From contig NZ_QLUW01000001.1 in NCBI RefSeq assembly GCF_003268025.1, positions 1,736,001 through 1,800,000 of the forward strand: a DNA stretch of 64,000 nucleotides, given 5' to 3'. Below the pieces are notes generated by a model. That model ran no database searches, was not told where the DNA came from, and saw only the letters and a list, made by a program, of their open reading frames with translations. The position numbers and the translations under genes were made by a program. Of this stretch, positions 7,596-17,578 are shown in pieces. The first letter of the stretch is position 1; each line of letters starts with the position of its first letter. The DNA is from Paenibacillus montanisoli. GTDB taxonomy: Bacteria; Bacillota; Bacilli; Paenibacillales; Paenibacillaceae.

Positions 7596-9527
7596 ATGAG
7601 TGTTTTGCCGATTCAGGAGCGGAAGGAGATGCTTTCCTTAAACCGGGGAAGCAAAGCGCGAATTCCGTTCTACTATATCGCAATCGTATTGTTCTTTGCT
7701 AAAATGCTGCTGCTGCGCTATTTCCTTTTTCACGATATCGCATGGTCGCGTCTAGTTGCGGATATGGGCGCCATTCTGGTGCTGCTTAGCGCCGTGGAGC
7801 TCATTACGCCGGCCAAGCTGCGGGCTTCAGCCTACGGCGCGGTCAATCTGATCTACTCATTCGCGCTGTTCTCATCGGCGGTCTATTTCGAGCATTTCGG
7901 GACGGTTCCGACTTATACCGCTCTGTATGAGCTGCATCAAGTCACGAAAATCCAATCGAGCGTTGAATCCACGATCCAGCTTGGCCATTATTTGTTCTTC
8001 GTTGATCTCATTGTCGCAATTGTGATCGCGGCAGTCCTGCTGCTTAAGCGTGCGCGGCGTTCCGCGAGCGGTTTGCGCGCCCCGGGGACGGCAGCCATGT
8101 ACCGGGTCGTGATTACGGTCGTATTCATACTAAGCCTTGCGATTTCGGCGCGCGTCATTCAAGCCGGAATGCCGATCGAGAACGAGCTGGTCGAGGCGGA
8201 ACAGGAAGGCTTCTTGAATTATCAAGTGTCCGCGGCAATTAAGGCGGCGAAGGACAACAGCGTGGCGGCGGAAGGGGATCCGGCCGAGCTTGCGAAGGAG
8301 GCGGCAGACCTTCAAGCCGCCTATCCGTATAAAGACGGGCAAGATGGAACGACGGCATATTTCGGGTCTGCGAAAGGGAAGAATCTGATCGTCATCCAGA
8401 TGGAGGCCTTCCAGAACTTCCCGATTCACCTGAAGCTTGGCGGGAAAGAAATTACGCCGGTGCTGAACAAGCTGGCGGACGAAAGCTTCTACTTCCCGCA
8501 TGTGTTCCAGCAAATCGGCCAAGGGAATACGTCCGATGCCGAATTTATGTCCAACACGTCGATCTATCCGACGGCCAAGATCGCCATGTCGACCGGCTAC
8601 GGCGACCGCAATCTTCCAAGCTTGCCGAAGCTGCTGCAGAAGAGCGGCTATGTGGCCAACACATTCCACGTGAACGACGTAACGTTCTGGGACCGCAACA
8701 AGATGTATGCGGCGCTTGGGTTCGATCATTATTTTGACAAGCCTTATTTCAAAAACGATCACTTCAACAGCTTCGGCGCATCCGATGAGGAGCTTTACAA
8801 GGTCGGGGTGGAGAAGCTGCAGGAGGTTAGCGGCGGAACAAAGCCGTTCTACGGACAGTTCGTGACCGTTTCCAGCCACTTTCCGTTCGAGGTGCCGAAG
8901 GGACGGATGCGCATGGAACTTCCGGCGGAGCTGGAAGGTACGCAGCTGGGCAACTATTTGCTCGGCATTAACTACACCGACTATGCGATCGGTACGTTGA
9001 TCGACCGTCTGAAAGAGGCGGGGAAATGGGACGATACCGTTCTTGTGCTGTACGGCGATCATTTCGGCTTGCAGCCGAATGACAACGATCCGGCGGTCAT
9101 TGAGAAGACGCTCGGCATTAAATATGACCAGCAAATCTCGCGGTTCAATATCCCGCTCATCATCCGCACGCCGGGCGAAACGCAGGGCAAGGTTGTGGAG
9201 CGGGTTGGCGGACAGCTGGATATTTTACCGACTGTGGCGAATTTGCTAGGCATTTCGCTTAAGGACGAAGGATTCACGGCGTTTGGCCACGATTTGCTCA
9301 ATATCGACCGGAATGTGCTCGGCACGAGGTACTACCTGCCGACGGGCTCGTTCTATAACGATGACATCTTGTTTGTGCCCGGCAAAGGATTCGAGGACGG
9401 CAAAGCCGTCAATATCCGGACGCTGGAGCCGGTTGCCGATCTAACGCCATATCGCAAAGACTATGACTATATCATGAAGCTGATGGACGTCTCGGACCGT
9501 TACGTGAAGTCTCTTCCAAAGCGTTAA
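7596..9527 (+). CDS. LTA synthase family membrane protein (phosphoglycerol transferase-like)
   Basis: 643 residues, the usual size of LtaS-type enzymes. Five hydrophobic helices (about 24-45, 51-70, 78-98, 128-150 and 169-188) are followed by an extracellular alkaline-phosphatase-fold domain from about residue 255. The nucleophile is Thr312 in GQGNTSDAEF; VLYGDHFG supplies later metal ligands. Family members transfer glycerol-phosphate from phosphatidylglycerol to lipoteichoic acid or its primer on the outer membrane face. Whether this one is the main synthase, a primase or a sugar/ethanolamine-phosphate transferase cannot be told from sequence. A terminator follows directly. Confidence 0.85.
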   Translation: MSVLPIQERKEMLSLNRGSKARIPFYYIAIVLFFAKMLLLRYFLFHDIAWSRLVADMGAILVLLSAVELITPAKLRASAYGAVNLIYSFALFSSAVYFEHFGTVPTYTALYELHQVTKIQSSVESTIQLGHYLFFVDLIVAIVIAAVLLLKRARRSASGLRAPGTAAMYRVVITVVFILSLAISARVIQAGMPIENELVEAEQEGFLNYQVSAAIKAAKDNSVAAEGDPAELAKEAADLQAAYPYKDGQDGTTAYFGSAKGKNLIVIQMEAFQNFPIHLKLGGKEITPVLNKLADESFYFPHVFQQIGQGNTSDAEFMSNTSIYPTAKIAMSTGYGDRNLPSLPKLLQKSGYVANTFHVNDVTFWDRNKMYAALGFDHYFDKPYFKNDHFNSFGASDEELYKVGVEKLQEVSGGTKPFYGQFVTVSSHFPFEVPKGRMRMELPAELEGTQLGNYLLGINYTDYAIGTLIDRLKEAGKWDDTVLVLYGDHFGLQPNDNDPAVIEKTLGIKYDQQISRFNIPLIIRTPGETQGKVVERVGGQLDILPTVANLLGISLKDEGFTAFGHDLLNIDRNVLGTRYYLPTGSFYNDDILFVPGKGFEDGKAVNIRTLEPVADLTPYRKDYDYIMKLMDVSDRYVKSLPKR

Positions 9528-9540
9528 TAAACGGAATCAA

Positions 9541-9588
9541 CGCCTCTTGCTTGTGCGAGTCTCGCATGGGTGGGAGGCATTTTTTTTG
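9541..9588 (+). terminator. Rho-independent terminator after the LTA-synthase-like gene
   Basis: GCCTC pairs with GAGGC, with an inner TGCGA/TCGCA stem, followed by eight or more T. Confidence 0.75.
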
Positions 9589-9618
9589 AATTTTATGTAA
9601 TTAAACCTAACATATCGG

Positions 9619-9648
9619 TTGACACTTATCGATTTTCGGGCCTATAAT
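9619..9648 (+). promoter_or_regulatory. Sigma-A promoter of the guanidine operon
   Basis: Perfect TTGACA (9619-9624), an 18-base spacer and perfect TATAAT (9643-9648). The leader begins near 9655 and runs into the riboswitch. Confidence 0.85.
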
Positions 9649-9713
9649 ACGAATCAATAGTAGGTTTTAACAATTTAATATCGGTTCTCATGTTAGATAT
9701 TTGAGAACGAGCA

Positions 9714-9836
9714 ACTGTCTAGGGTTCCGTTGGTGAGCAATTCTTCCATCAAGCAGGTCCGAGAGACGGTGTGCGGCTTGCGCTGCATAACACGGAAGGA
9801 TAAAAGCCTGGGAGATCATCGCTCCCGGCTTTTTTT
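9714..9836 (+). promoter_or_regulatory. Guanidine-I (ykkC) riboswitch with intrinsic terminator
   Basis: The conserved blocks of the ykkC/guanidine-I aptamer occur in order: CTAGGGTTCCG (9719-9729), GGTCCGAGAGA (about 9757), ACACGGAAGGATAAAAGCC (about 9790-9808) and GGGAGA. The last block is part of a terminator stem, GCCTGGGAG with CTCCCGGC (9822-9829), followed by seven T. Guanidine binding is known to stabilise the aptamer at the expense of the terminator and so turn the genes on. A separate hairpin GTTCTCA/TGAGAAC (9683-9708) precedes it. The downstream genes fit the ligand exactly. Confidence 0.92.
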
Positions 9837-9864
9837 ATTTATCCAGATCCAAGGAGGCCACTCT

Positions 9865-10587
9865 ATGACAAGTTTATGGAGCAAAACCATCGGCGCAGGG
9901 GACAAATGGTCCGGCGTCATCGGCAAAGGGAAGTACCTGCGTTTTACGGCGCTTGCACCGAACGCGAATTTGTCCCTGATGCTGTTTCATGCGAACGAAC
10001 TGACAGAGCGCTACAATATGCCGGATACGCTGAAAGCCCAGCATACCGCGCATCTGACGCGCGGGAACGTGCTAATGAGCGATAACGGCCGCGTGCTGGC
10101 AAGCATCGTCGAAGATGAGCTGGGGTGGCATGACGCGATTACCGGTTATACGACGCGCGAGGCGACGGACGCGAAGTATGGGCTGACCCGTTACCAGGAG
10201 AAACGCAACGATTGGCTGCGAAGCGGCTATGAAAATTTTGCGGTAGAGCTTGTTCGAAACGGGCTTGGCGTGAGAGATATGGGACCAGTCGTCAATTTGT
10301 TTGCGAAAGTGTACTGCGATGACGACGGCCGGATGATATACGACGAATCCCATTGCAAGGAAGGCAAGGCCGTGACGCTGCGGACAGACATGGATCTGCT
10401 GCTTGTGCTGTCGAATACGCCGAATCCGCTAAACCCGAGTTCTGATTATCCGATGGCTGCCGTCCAGCTGGATATTTCGGCGGCGCCCCCTTTCGATCCG
10501 GCGAACGATTACAGCTTCCATTTCAGACCTGAAAACCGCAGAGCCTTCGAGAACACGGCTGAATACTACCTGCTCTCGGGCCGATGA
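9865..10587 (+). CDS. Urea amidolyase-associated protein 1 (DUF1989), probable carboxyguanidine deiminase subunit
   Basis: 240 residues from ATG 9865 behind AAGGAGG; the open frame upstream lies inside the riboswitch and is not used. This is the UAAP1 member of the DUF1989 family, always paired with a UAAP2 gene. In characterised guanidine pathways the two DUF1989 proteins together deaminate carboxyguanidine, made by the biotin carboxylase, to allophanate. First gene of the riboswitch-controlled operon. Function is inferred from family and context. Confidence 0.85.
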   Translation: MTSLWSKTIGAGDKWSGVIGKGKYLRFTALAPNANLSLMLFHANELTERYNMPDTLKAQHTAHLTRGNVLMSDNGRVLASIVEDELGWHDAITGYTTREATDAKYGLTRYQEKRNDWLRSGYENFAVELVRNGLGVRDMGPVVNLFAKVYCDDDGRMIYDESHCKEGKAVTLRTDMDLLLVLSNTPNPLNPSSDYPMAAVQLDISAAPPFDPANDYSFHFRPENRRAFENTAEYYLLSGR

Positions 10588-10622
10588 GCCAAACGAAACG
10601 ATTACGAGGAGGAATCGATTTT

Positions 10623-11273
10623 ATGACGGCATTTCACCGCTTTGAAAGCTCGCTTGCGCCGGAAACGGCCATTATCGATGAAATCATACTTGCGGGCGAC
10701 GGCTGGATGCAGGAGCTGCAGCCCGGACAAGTGCTGCGAATCGTGGATATGGAGGGAAACCAAGCGGCGGATACGCTGTTCTTCGACGCGGATAACCCGG
10801 AGGATCACTACAGCGCCGTGGCGACGATCGCCGGGCAAGGCAACATCTACTTGACGACCGGCTCCGTGCTTCGCGCGGAATCCGGCAAGGAGCTGATCAA
10901 GATCGTCGCGGACACATGCGGCCGGCACGATACGGTCGGCGGCTCGTGTTCCGCTCAAAGCAACACGGTGCGTTACGCCCATGGGAAGCTGCACATGCAC
11001 AATTGCCGCGATACGTTTATGCTGCAGCTGGCAAAGCATGACGGGGGCTATACGAAACGGGATCTTGCGCCGAACGTCAACTTCTTCATGAACGTACCTG
11101 TTACGCCGGAAGGCGATTTACGGTTCGCCGATGGCGTGTCTGCTCCCGGCTGCTACGTCGAGCTGGAATCGATCTGCCGCACGATCGTCGTGATCAGCAA
11201 CTGTCCGCAGCTTAATAATCCATGCAATGCTTACAATCCGACCCCGATCCGGGTCCTGATCTGGAATCCATAG
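10623..11273 (+). CDS. Urea amidolyase-associated protein 2 (DUF1989), probable carboxyguanidine deiminase subunit
   Basis: 216 residues from ATG 10623, nine bases after GAGGAGG. An upstream ATG at 10584 overlaps the previous stop but has no ribosome site. DUF1989 landmarks include [15 protein letters not shown] and [10 protein letters not shown], with His/Cys residues likely to bind zinc, and the C-terminal [20 protein letters not shown]. It pairs with the upstream UAAP1 gene as the second deiminase subunit. The preceding and following genes are the other steps of guanidine breakdown. Confidence 0.87.
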   Translation: MTAFHRFESSLAPETAIIDEIILAGDGWMQELQPGQVLRIVDMEGNQAADTLFFDADNPEDHYSAVATIAGQGNIYLTTGSVLRAESGKELIKIVADTCGRHDTVGGSCSAQSNTVRYAHGKLHMHNCRDTFMLQLAKHDGGYTKRDLAPNVNFFMNVPVTPEGDLRFADGVSAPGCYVELESICRTIVVISNCPQLNNPCNAYNPTPIRVLIWNP

Positions 11274-11299
11274 AGAGACTCAATTTGGGAGGGACTACC

Positions 11300-14200
11300 A
11301 TGACCGTGTTCAAAAAAGTGCTCATTGCCAATCGCGGCGCCATCGCCGTCCGGATCGAGCGTACGCTCCGAAAGCTCGGCATCGAATCCGTTGCCGTCTA
11401 TACGCAGGCCGACCAAGACAGTTTGCATGTCGACGGGGCAGACGAGGCCGTGCTCATCGGAACCGGCCCAGCCAAGGAGAGTTACCTGGATGCGGAGCGG
11501 ATCCTGCAAACCGCGATCGATACAGGCGCGGAGGCGATTCATCCGGGCTACGGCTTCCTCAGCGAGAATGCCGCTTTCGCCAGAGCCTGCCGCGAACGGG
11601 GAATCGTCTTTATCGGCCCGACGCCGGAGCAGATGGAGATGTTCGGCCTTAAGCATTCCGCGCGGGAGATTGCCGAGCGCGCAGGCGTGCCGATGCTGCC
11701 GGGAACGCCTTTGATTTCCGAGCTGGATGACGCGTTGTCGCAGGCCGAAACGATCGGTTATCCGGTCATTCTGAAGAGCACTGCCGGCGGAGGCGGCATC
11801 GGCATGCGGGCATGCGAGGACGAGAATGCGCTGCGGGCCGCGTTTGAGGGCGTTCGGTATTTGGCGGAGACGAACTTTAAGAACGGAGGTATTTTCCTCG
11901 AGAAATATATCGAGAAGGCGCGCCACGTCGAGGTCCAAATTTTCGGCAACCGTTTCGGAGAGGTGGTAACGCTGGGCGAACGGGATTGCTCGATCCAGCG
12001 GCGCAACCAGAAGATCATCGAAGAAAGCCCGGCCCCGAATTTGCCGGAGAGCGTGCGGCAGGCGATGTTCGCCGCTTCAAAGAGGCTGGCTTCTGAAGCA
12101 GGTTACCGCAGCGCGGGTACGATCGAGTATTTGTACGACCCGCAAACGTGCGCGTTTTATTTTCTGGAAGTGAATACTCGGCTTCAAGTGGAGCATGGCG
12201 TCACGGAAGAAGTGCTCGGCATCGATTTGGTCGAATGGATGTTACATGAAGCGGCCGACGAGTTAAAGGAGCTTGATTCGCTCGTGAAGCCACCGGTCGG
12301 CCACAGCATTCAAGCGCGGGTTTACGCGGAGGATTGTTTGCAGCAGTTCCGTCCTAGCGCCGGCAAGCTGGATCAAGTGAAGTTTACGCCGAATGCGCGC
12401 ATCGAATCATGGGTTAGGGACGGCATCACGGTGACGACGCTGTACGATCCGATGTTGGCGAAGATTATCGTCCATGGCCGCGATCGGCAGGAGGCGATTG
12501 CGAAGCTAAGCAAAGCGCTTGAGGAAACGCGTCTGTATGGCGTGACGACGAACCTGCAGTATGTTCATGCTCTGCTCGGCCACGAAGATTGTTTGAGCGG
12601 CAATGTGTACACCCGCCTGTTAAATGGCTTCGAGCCGTCCGAACACGCGATTGAGGTTGTGGACGGCGGCGTTCAATCGACCGTGCAGGATTGGCCTGGA
12701 CGGACGGGGCACTGGGATGTCGGGGTTCCGCCTTGCGGACCGATGGACCCGCTTTCGTTCCGGATGGGCAACAAACTGCTCGGCAATGCGGACTTCGCAG
12801 CGGGCGTTGAGCTGACGCTTCGCGGCGGCGCCTATAAGTTCCGGAACGACATGTGGATCTGCTTGACCGGCGCGGATATGGAAGCAGCGTTGGATGACGA
12901 GGCCGTCCCTATGTATCGGCCGATTCAAGCGCGCAGAGGCCAAGTGCTGAGCTTCGGCGAAGCGAAAGCGGGTATGCGCGGCTATTTGCTCGTGCGAGGC
13001 GGTCTCGATATGCCGCGCATCCTGGGCAGTTCCTCGACCTTTACCTTAGGCAATTTCGGGGGGCACGGAGGACGTGCGCTTCGCGCCGGGGACGTGCTGG
13101 GCGTGAATAGAAGCGGCATGATGATTGAAACTCCAGTCGCAGATGTGCGGCTGCAGGAACGGGACCGCCCGGCCATGACACGGTCGTGGACGATCGGCGT
13201 TATTCCCGGCCCGCACTGCACGGGCGAGTATTTGAAGCCTGCCTATCTGAAGGAGCTTGCGGAAACAAGCTTCGAGGTGCATTTCAACAGCTCGCGGACA
13301 GGCGTGCGGCTCATTGGACCTGCGCCGCGCTGGGCGAGGGAGGACGGCGGTCAAGCCGGCCTGCATCCGTCCAATATCCATGATAACGCGTATGCAGTAG
13401 GCACGCTCGATCTGACGGGCGATATGCCGATTCTGCTCGGCCCTGACGGCCCAAGCCTCGGCGGCTTCGTCTGCCCGGTAACAACGGCATCCGCCGAATT
13501 TTGGAAACTGGGACAGCTGCATCCCGGCGATGAGGTCCGTTTCCGGTTGATCTCGCTGGAAGAAGCCGGCCGTTTGCGCCAGGAACAGAACCGCAACCTC
13601 GAAGCGATCGGCGAGGGGAAGTGGAGCAAGCTTACACCGATTGCACTGCCGGAAGCGGGACCGGCCTTGACGCCGGACTATCCGCTGCTTGCGCACCTGT
13701 CCGCCGGCCGCAGATTCCCGATAACGGTCCGCTGCAGCGGCGATGAGAATATTTTGGTGGAGTACGGGGAGATGGAGCTTGATTTGCTGCTTCGCTTCCA
13801 GGTGCACGCGCTAATGCAGGCCATTCGAGCGAGCGAAGCGATTCCGATACTCGATTTGACCCCTGGCATTCGTTCCCTGCAAGTGCATATCGATCCGAAA
13901 CGAACGACGGTTCAAGAAGCTTGCGCGCGGATTCTAGAGCTGGACGGCAGTCTGCCGCCGCTCGAAACGATGTCTGTGCCGTCGCGCATTGTCCGTCTTC
14001 CGCTGTCGTGGGATGATCCCTCGACCCAGCTGGCCATCGAACGCTACCAGCGGAACGTTCGTCCGGATGCGCCTTGGTGCCCGAGCAATCTGGAGTTTAT
14101 CCGCCGGATTAACGGATTGGATTCGATCGGCGATGTACAGAAGATCGTCTATGAAGCGAACTACATGGTGCTCGGTCTTGGGGATGTCTATCTGGGGGCG

Positions 14201-14956
14201 CCGGTCGCAACGCCGATCGATCCAAGGCACAGGCTCGTGACGACCAAGTATAATCCGGCGCGTACATGGACGCCGGAGAACGCGGTCGGCATCGGCGGCG
14301 CTTATATGTGCGTGTATGGCATGGAAGGCCCCGGCGGCTACCAGTTCGTCGGACGGACGATTCAGATGTGGAACCTGAACCGCGAGACGGAAAGCTTTCA
14401 TCAAGGCAAGCCATGGCTGCTCCGGTTCTTCGACCAGATCCAGTTCTACCCCGTCAGCGCGGATGAGCTGACGCGGCTGCGCGAGGACTTTACGCGCGGA
14501 CGGTTCGAGGCGGACATTACGGAAACGACCTTCATGCTTAGCGAATACTTGGCATTCCTCGGTTCGATCGAGGAGAGCGCGGATGCGTTCCAAGCGATGC
14601 GGCAGTCGGCGTTTCAAGCGGAACGGGAAAGGTGGAAATCGCTCGGGCTCGCCGAATATGGCTGCGAGCAGGATACCGGCAAAGCCGCAACCGAGGATGC
14701 GCTGCCGGAAGGGACGATCGCCGTACGCAGCACGATGCCGGGCAGCGTCTGGAAAGTGCTGGTTGCGCCGGGCCAAGAGGTGAAGAAGGGCGATACGCTC
14801 ATCGTTGAAGAGAGCATGAAAATGGAGTTTTCCCAGACCGCGCCGTGCGACGGTTTCGTCTCCGCCGTATTCGTCAAGCCTGGCGATGAGGTGCATACGG
14901 GTCAATTGATCGTTGGCTTGGTCAAGGAAAGGGAAAGAGAGGTGTCGCATGTATGA
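11300..14956 (+). CDS. Biotin-dependent urea/guanidine carboxylase
   Basis: 1218 residues from ATG 11300 (GGGAGGGAC ribosome site). Domains in order: biotin carboxylase (about 1-450, starting VLIANRGAIAVRI, glycine loop STAGGGGIGMR, EVNTRLQVEHG), a KipA/AHS2-type carboxyltransferase half (about 455-760), a KipI/AHS1 half (about 785-980) and a C-terminal biotinyl domain with ESMKME, where Lys1174 carries biotin. It carboxylates the substrate with ATP and bicarbonate. The family is usually named urea carboxylase, but the guanidine-I riboswitch and both DUF1989 partners point to guanidine as the true substrate, giving carboxyguanidine. Biotin demand may link it to the biotin transporter 2.6 kb downstream. 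Confidence 0.92.
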   Translation: MTVFKKVLIANRGAIAVRIERTLRKLGIESVAVYTQADQDSLHVDGADEAVLIGTGPAKESYLDAERILQTAIDTGAEAIHPGYGFLSENAAFARACRERGIVFIGPTPEQMEMFGLKHSAREIAERAGVPMLPGTPLISELDDALSQAETIGYPVILKSTAGGGGIGMRACEDENALRAAFEGVRYLAETNFKNGGIFLEKYIEKARHVEVQIFGNRFGEVVTLGERDCSIQRRNQKIIEESPAPNLPESVRQAMFAASKRLASEAGYRSAGTIEYLYDPQTCAFYFLEVNTRLQVEHGVTEEVLGIDLVEWMLHEAADELKELDSLVKPPVGHSIQARVYAEDCLQQFRPSAGKLDQVKFTPNARIESWVRDGITVTTLYDPMLAKIIVHGRDRQEAIAKLSKALEETRLYGVTTNLQYVHALLGHEDCLSGNVYTRLLNGFEPSEHAIEVVDGGVQSTVQDWPGRTGHWDVGVPPCGPMDPLSFRMGNKLLGNADFAAGVELTLRGGAYKFRNDMWICLTGADMEAALDDEAVPMYRPIQARRGQVLSFGEAKAGMRGYLLVRGGLDMPRILGSSSTFTLGNFGGHGGRALRAGDVLGVNRSGMMIETPVADVRLQERDRPAMTRSWTIGVIPGPHCTGEYLKPAYLKELAETSFEVHFNSSRTGVRLIGPAPRWAREDGGQAGLHPSNIHDNAYAVGTLDLTGDMPILLGPDGPSLGGFVCPVTTASAEFWKLGQLHPGDEVRFRLISLEEAGRLRQEQNRNLEAIGEGKWSKLTPIALPEAGPALTPDYPLLAHLSAGRRFPITVRCSGDENILVEYGEMELDLLLRFQVHALMQAIRASEAIPILDLTPGIRSLQVHIDPKRTTVQEACARILELDGSLPPLETMSVPSRIVRLPLSWDDPSTQLAIERYQRNVRPDAPWCPSNLEFIRRINGLDSIGDVQKIVYEANYMVLGLGDVYLGAPVATPIDPRHRLVTTKYNPARTWTPENAVGIGGAYMCVYGMEGPGGYQFVGRTIQMWNLNRETESFHQGKPWLLRFFDQIQFYPVSADELTRLREDFTRGRFEADITETTFMLSEYLAFLGSIEESADAFQAMRQSAFQAERERWKSLGLAEYGCEQDTGKAATEDALPEGTIAVRSTMPGSVWKVLVAPGQEVKKGDTLIVEESMKMEFSQTAPCDGFVSAVFVKPGDEVHTGQLIVGLVKEREREVSHV

Positions 14957-16833
14957 CGGAGATGAAATGGCCGAATAAGCTGACCTTGGCATGGCTCCGC
15001 GAGCAATATGCTTCGAAAATGCTTACGCCACGCGAGGTGATGGAGGAAATCGTGCGCCGAGCCGAAGCGGACGCCGATATGAATATATGGATTACGCCGC
15101 CTTCGATGGCGCTGATCGAGCCGTATTTGGAGCGGCTGACGCAGATTGCGCCGGACCATTCCCCGCTTTGGGGCATACCGTTCGCCGTCAAAGACAATAT
15201 CGACTTGGCGGGCGTGCCGACAACGGCCGGCTGCGCCGAGTTCGCTTATACGCCGAAGGAAAGCGCCATCGTTGTGCAGCGGCTTGTTAACGCGGGAGCG
15301 ATCCCCGTCGGCAAAGCGAATTTGGACCAGTTCGCCACAGGGCTTGTCGGCACGAGAAGCCCCTATGGCGAAACGCATAACGCGCTGCGCGGCGAGCTGA
15401 TCAGCGGCGGCTCGAGCTCAGGCTCGGCCGTTGCCGTCGCGCGCGGGCAAGCCGCGTTCGCGCTTGGCACGGATACGGCCGGCTCGGGCCGCGTGCCTGC
15501 CGCGCTGAACGGCTTGGTCGGCTACAAGCCGAGCGTTGGCGCTTGGCCGACGAAGGGGGTCGTGCCGGCCTGCGCGAGCCTAGACTGCGTCACCGTTTTC
15601 GCGAACAGTCTCGACGATGCTCTCGCGGTCGACCGGTTCGCCCGCGGCGCGGAGGAATCGGATCCTTGGTCGCGGGCGATTCCGCACCCGTTCACGGCAC
15701 GTATGCCGGCTTCGGTGTGCTTGCCTGGGAACGCGCCGGATTTTTATGGCCCCTATGCCAGCTCATACGAGAAAGCATGGGCCAAAGCAGTGCAAGCGGC
15801 CGAATCAATGGGCGTGACCGTTGCGTACGTCGATGCGGAGCTGTTCGCGGAAGCCGCAGCGATTCTATACGGAGGGCCTTGGGTAGCCGAACGATGGGCG
15901 AGTCTCGGTCCGTTCATCGAGAGCCATCCCGGCGCCGCGTTTCCGGTGACCGAGCAGGTGCTCCGTACTGGCTCATCCCCGGTTTATACCGCGGCGTCGG
16001 TCTTCGAAGCCGCGCATAAGCTGCAGCGCCTCAAGCTGGAAGCGAAGCGGCTGCTGAAGGATGCCGTGCTGATGCTGCCGACCTGCGGCGGAACATGGTC
16101 GCGTGACGAAGTTCGGGCTAATCCGGTCAGAGCAAATAGCGATATGGGCCGCTATACGAATCATTGCAACCTGCTGGACCTGGCCGCGGTAGCGGTTCAA
16201 GCCGGAGAGGCTGAGGAGGCGCTGCCATTCGGCGTGACGCTTTTCGCTGCCGCGGAGAACGAGTCGCTGCTGATCGGCGCGGCAAAGCGGTTTATTATGG
16301 CGATCGGTGAATCTTCATTCCCGGCGGTCGGCGCTGCTAAGCGGCTAGAGCAAGAGGCTGAGGCTCAATCCGCCGCATCGAACGGCGAGCCGGTTACCGT
16401 ATCTGGCGAAGCGCAGCTGCAGCAGCAGTTGGGCCCCGTGGCACCGGCGGCGACGCTTGTGGCCGTGTGCGGCTTGCATATGCGCGGCTTTCCGCTCGAG
16501 AAGCAGATGGAAGCGTGCGGCGCCGTATTCGTCCGCGAAGCCATCAGCGCGGCCAAATACCGGCTCATTAAGCTGTCCGCCACGCCCGCGAAGCCGGGCA
16601 TGATCAAACAGAAGCAGGGCGGTGCGTCAATCGCGCTGGAATTATGGGAAATGCCGCTGGCTGCATTCGGCGGCTTCGCCGCCTCCATTCCGGCGCCGCT
16701 CGGCATCGGAAAGGTCGAGCTGAGCGACGGGACCGAGGTGCCCGGGTTTATTTGCGAAGCGTATGCGGAGGCCGAGGCGGGCGCCGAAGATATTACGGTT
16801 TACGGATCTTGGCGCAACGCAGTCTCGCAGTAA
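14953..16833 (+). CDS. atzF: Allophanate hydrolase (amidase signature family)
   Basis: 626 residues; ATG 14953 overlaps the carboxylase stop, so translation is coupled. The amidase Ser-cisSer-Lys triad is visible: Lys80 in FAVKDN, cis-Ser in GGSSSGS (153-158) and nucleophile Ser178 in DTAGSGR. The extra C-terminal domain (about 490-626) is the one typical of allophanate hydrolases. The enzyme hydrolyses allophanate to two ammonia and two CO2, the last step after the carboxylase and deiminase. A terminator follows, ending the operon. No transporter gene is present in this unit. Confidence 0.92.
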   Translation: MTEMKWPNKLTLAWLREQYASKMLTPREVMEEIVRRAEADADMNIWITPPSMALIEPYLERLTQIAPDHSPLWGIPFAVKDNIDLAGVPTTAGCAEFAYTPKESAIVVQRLVNAGAIPVGKANLDQFATGLVGTRSPYGETHNALRGELISGGSSSGSAVAVARGQAAFALGTDTAGSGRVPAALNGLVGYKPSVGAWPTKGVVPACASLDCVTVFANSLDDALAVDRFARGAEESDPWSRAIPHPFTARMPASVCLPGNAPDFYGPYASSYEKAWAKAVQAAESMGVTVAYVDAELFAEAAAILYGGPWVAERWASLGPFIESHPGAAFPVTEQVLRTGSSPVYTAASVFEAAHKLQRLKLEAKRLLKDAVLMLPTCGGTWSRDEVRANPVRANSDMGRYTNHCNLLDLAAVAVQAGEAEEALPFGVTLFAAAENESLLIGAAKRFIMAIGESSFPAVGAAKRLEQEAEAQSAASNGEPVTVSGEAQLQQQLGPVAPAATLVAVCGLHMRGFPLEKQMEACGAVFVREAISAAKYRLIKLSATPAKPGMIKQKQGGASIALELWEMPLAAFGGFAASIPAPLGIGKVELSDGTEVPGFICEAYAEAEAGAEDITVYGSWRNAVSQ

Positions 16834-16846
16834 CATGAATGGATGA

Positions 16847-16884
16847 AACAAGCCGCGTTTCCCAACGGGAGACCGGCTTGTTTG
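16847..16884 (+). terminator. Terminator of the guanidine operon
   Basis: AACAAGCCG (16847-16855) pairs with CGGCTTGTT (16874-16882), with an inner GTTTCCC/GGGAGAC stem, followed by T residues. Confidence 0.75.
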
Positions 16885-16966
16885 CTATCGGATTGTTTTG
16901 CGGACCGGGTAGTAGGGTAAACGGAGGGAGGCGTATAATAAAGGCACTGCATTAGGAGGTTGTTAT

Positions 16967-17557
16967 ATGCTGAGAAAACTCGGAATCAGTCTCATTGTGC
17001 TGATCGTGCTGCTCTTAAGCTGCGGTATAGGCGCCGTTCAATACGTGAAGCCGCGTGAAAAGCTGGATTTGAACCATAAGGAAGTGCCGCTTATGGAGAG
17101 GGCTTTCACGATGATCCGAAATCTGAGCACGGAGTTCGTGCTGACGGCGGCCGATATCGACAACATCGGCAAAGCCGCAATTGCGCTCAATCCGGAGTAC
17201 CGTCCGGGTGTGCTTGTTACCGGAGCCAGGTTCAATTTTGAAGGCGAACGCCTGGCCGCGCATTTGAATCTTCGGCTGAAGGATCGGCTGCCCGTAGGAA
17301 TCGTCATTTATTATAAGCTGCAGTGGAAGAACCCGAACCTTATTGCGAGCGTGGACGAAGCCAAACTGCGGGGGATTGCGCTTCCCGATAAGTACTTCGA
17401 GGATATTGTCATTCCTCTTGGCACGCAGCTTCCCGAGCTGGTTTATATAAAAGAGGTTCATATCCAGAACGGCGGCTTGGTCGTAAGCATGCGAAAGCCG
17501 ACGCTGCGCGAGCTTCAGTCGCTGCTGGAGCAAGCGGCGAAGCGGCAGGCCGGCTAA
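16967..17557 (+). CDS. Hypothetical protein with N-terminal membrane anchor (YpmS/DUF2140-like)
   Basis: 196 residues, AGGAGG seven bases before ATG, and a TATAAT at about 16934. Residues 6-26 are a strong hydrophobic anchor (SLIVLIVLLLSC) followed by a soluble extracellular domain. FVLTAADIDNIGKAA near residue 57 resembles the T-x-x-D-(I/L)-N motif at the start of YpmS-type domains, and the rest is strand-rich. LLSC could also be read as a weak lipobox. Function unknown. It stands alone, convergent with bioY. Confidence 0.65.
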   Translation: MLRKLGISLIVLIVLLLSCGIGAVQYVKPREKLDLNHKEVPLMERAFTMIRNLSTEFVLTAADIDNIGKAAIALNPEYRPGVLVTGARFNFEGERLAAHLNLRLKDRLPVGIVIYYKLQWKNPNLIASVDEAKLRGIALPDKYFEDIVIPLGTQLPELVYIKEVHIQNGGLVVSMRKPTLRELQSLLEQAAKRQAG

Positions 17558-17578
17558 CGTGAACGGCTGCTTATTCGA

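Noticed and set aside
8130..9134. Long antisense frame (334 codons) opposite the LTA-synthase-like gene; similarly 37673-38857 opposite P5C dehydrogenase and 13934-14992 opposite the carboxylase
   Set aside because: These are mirror frames of GC-rich coding genes with low-complexity, Arg/His/Leu-rich translations and no start signals.
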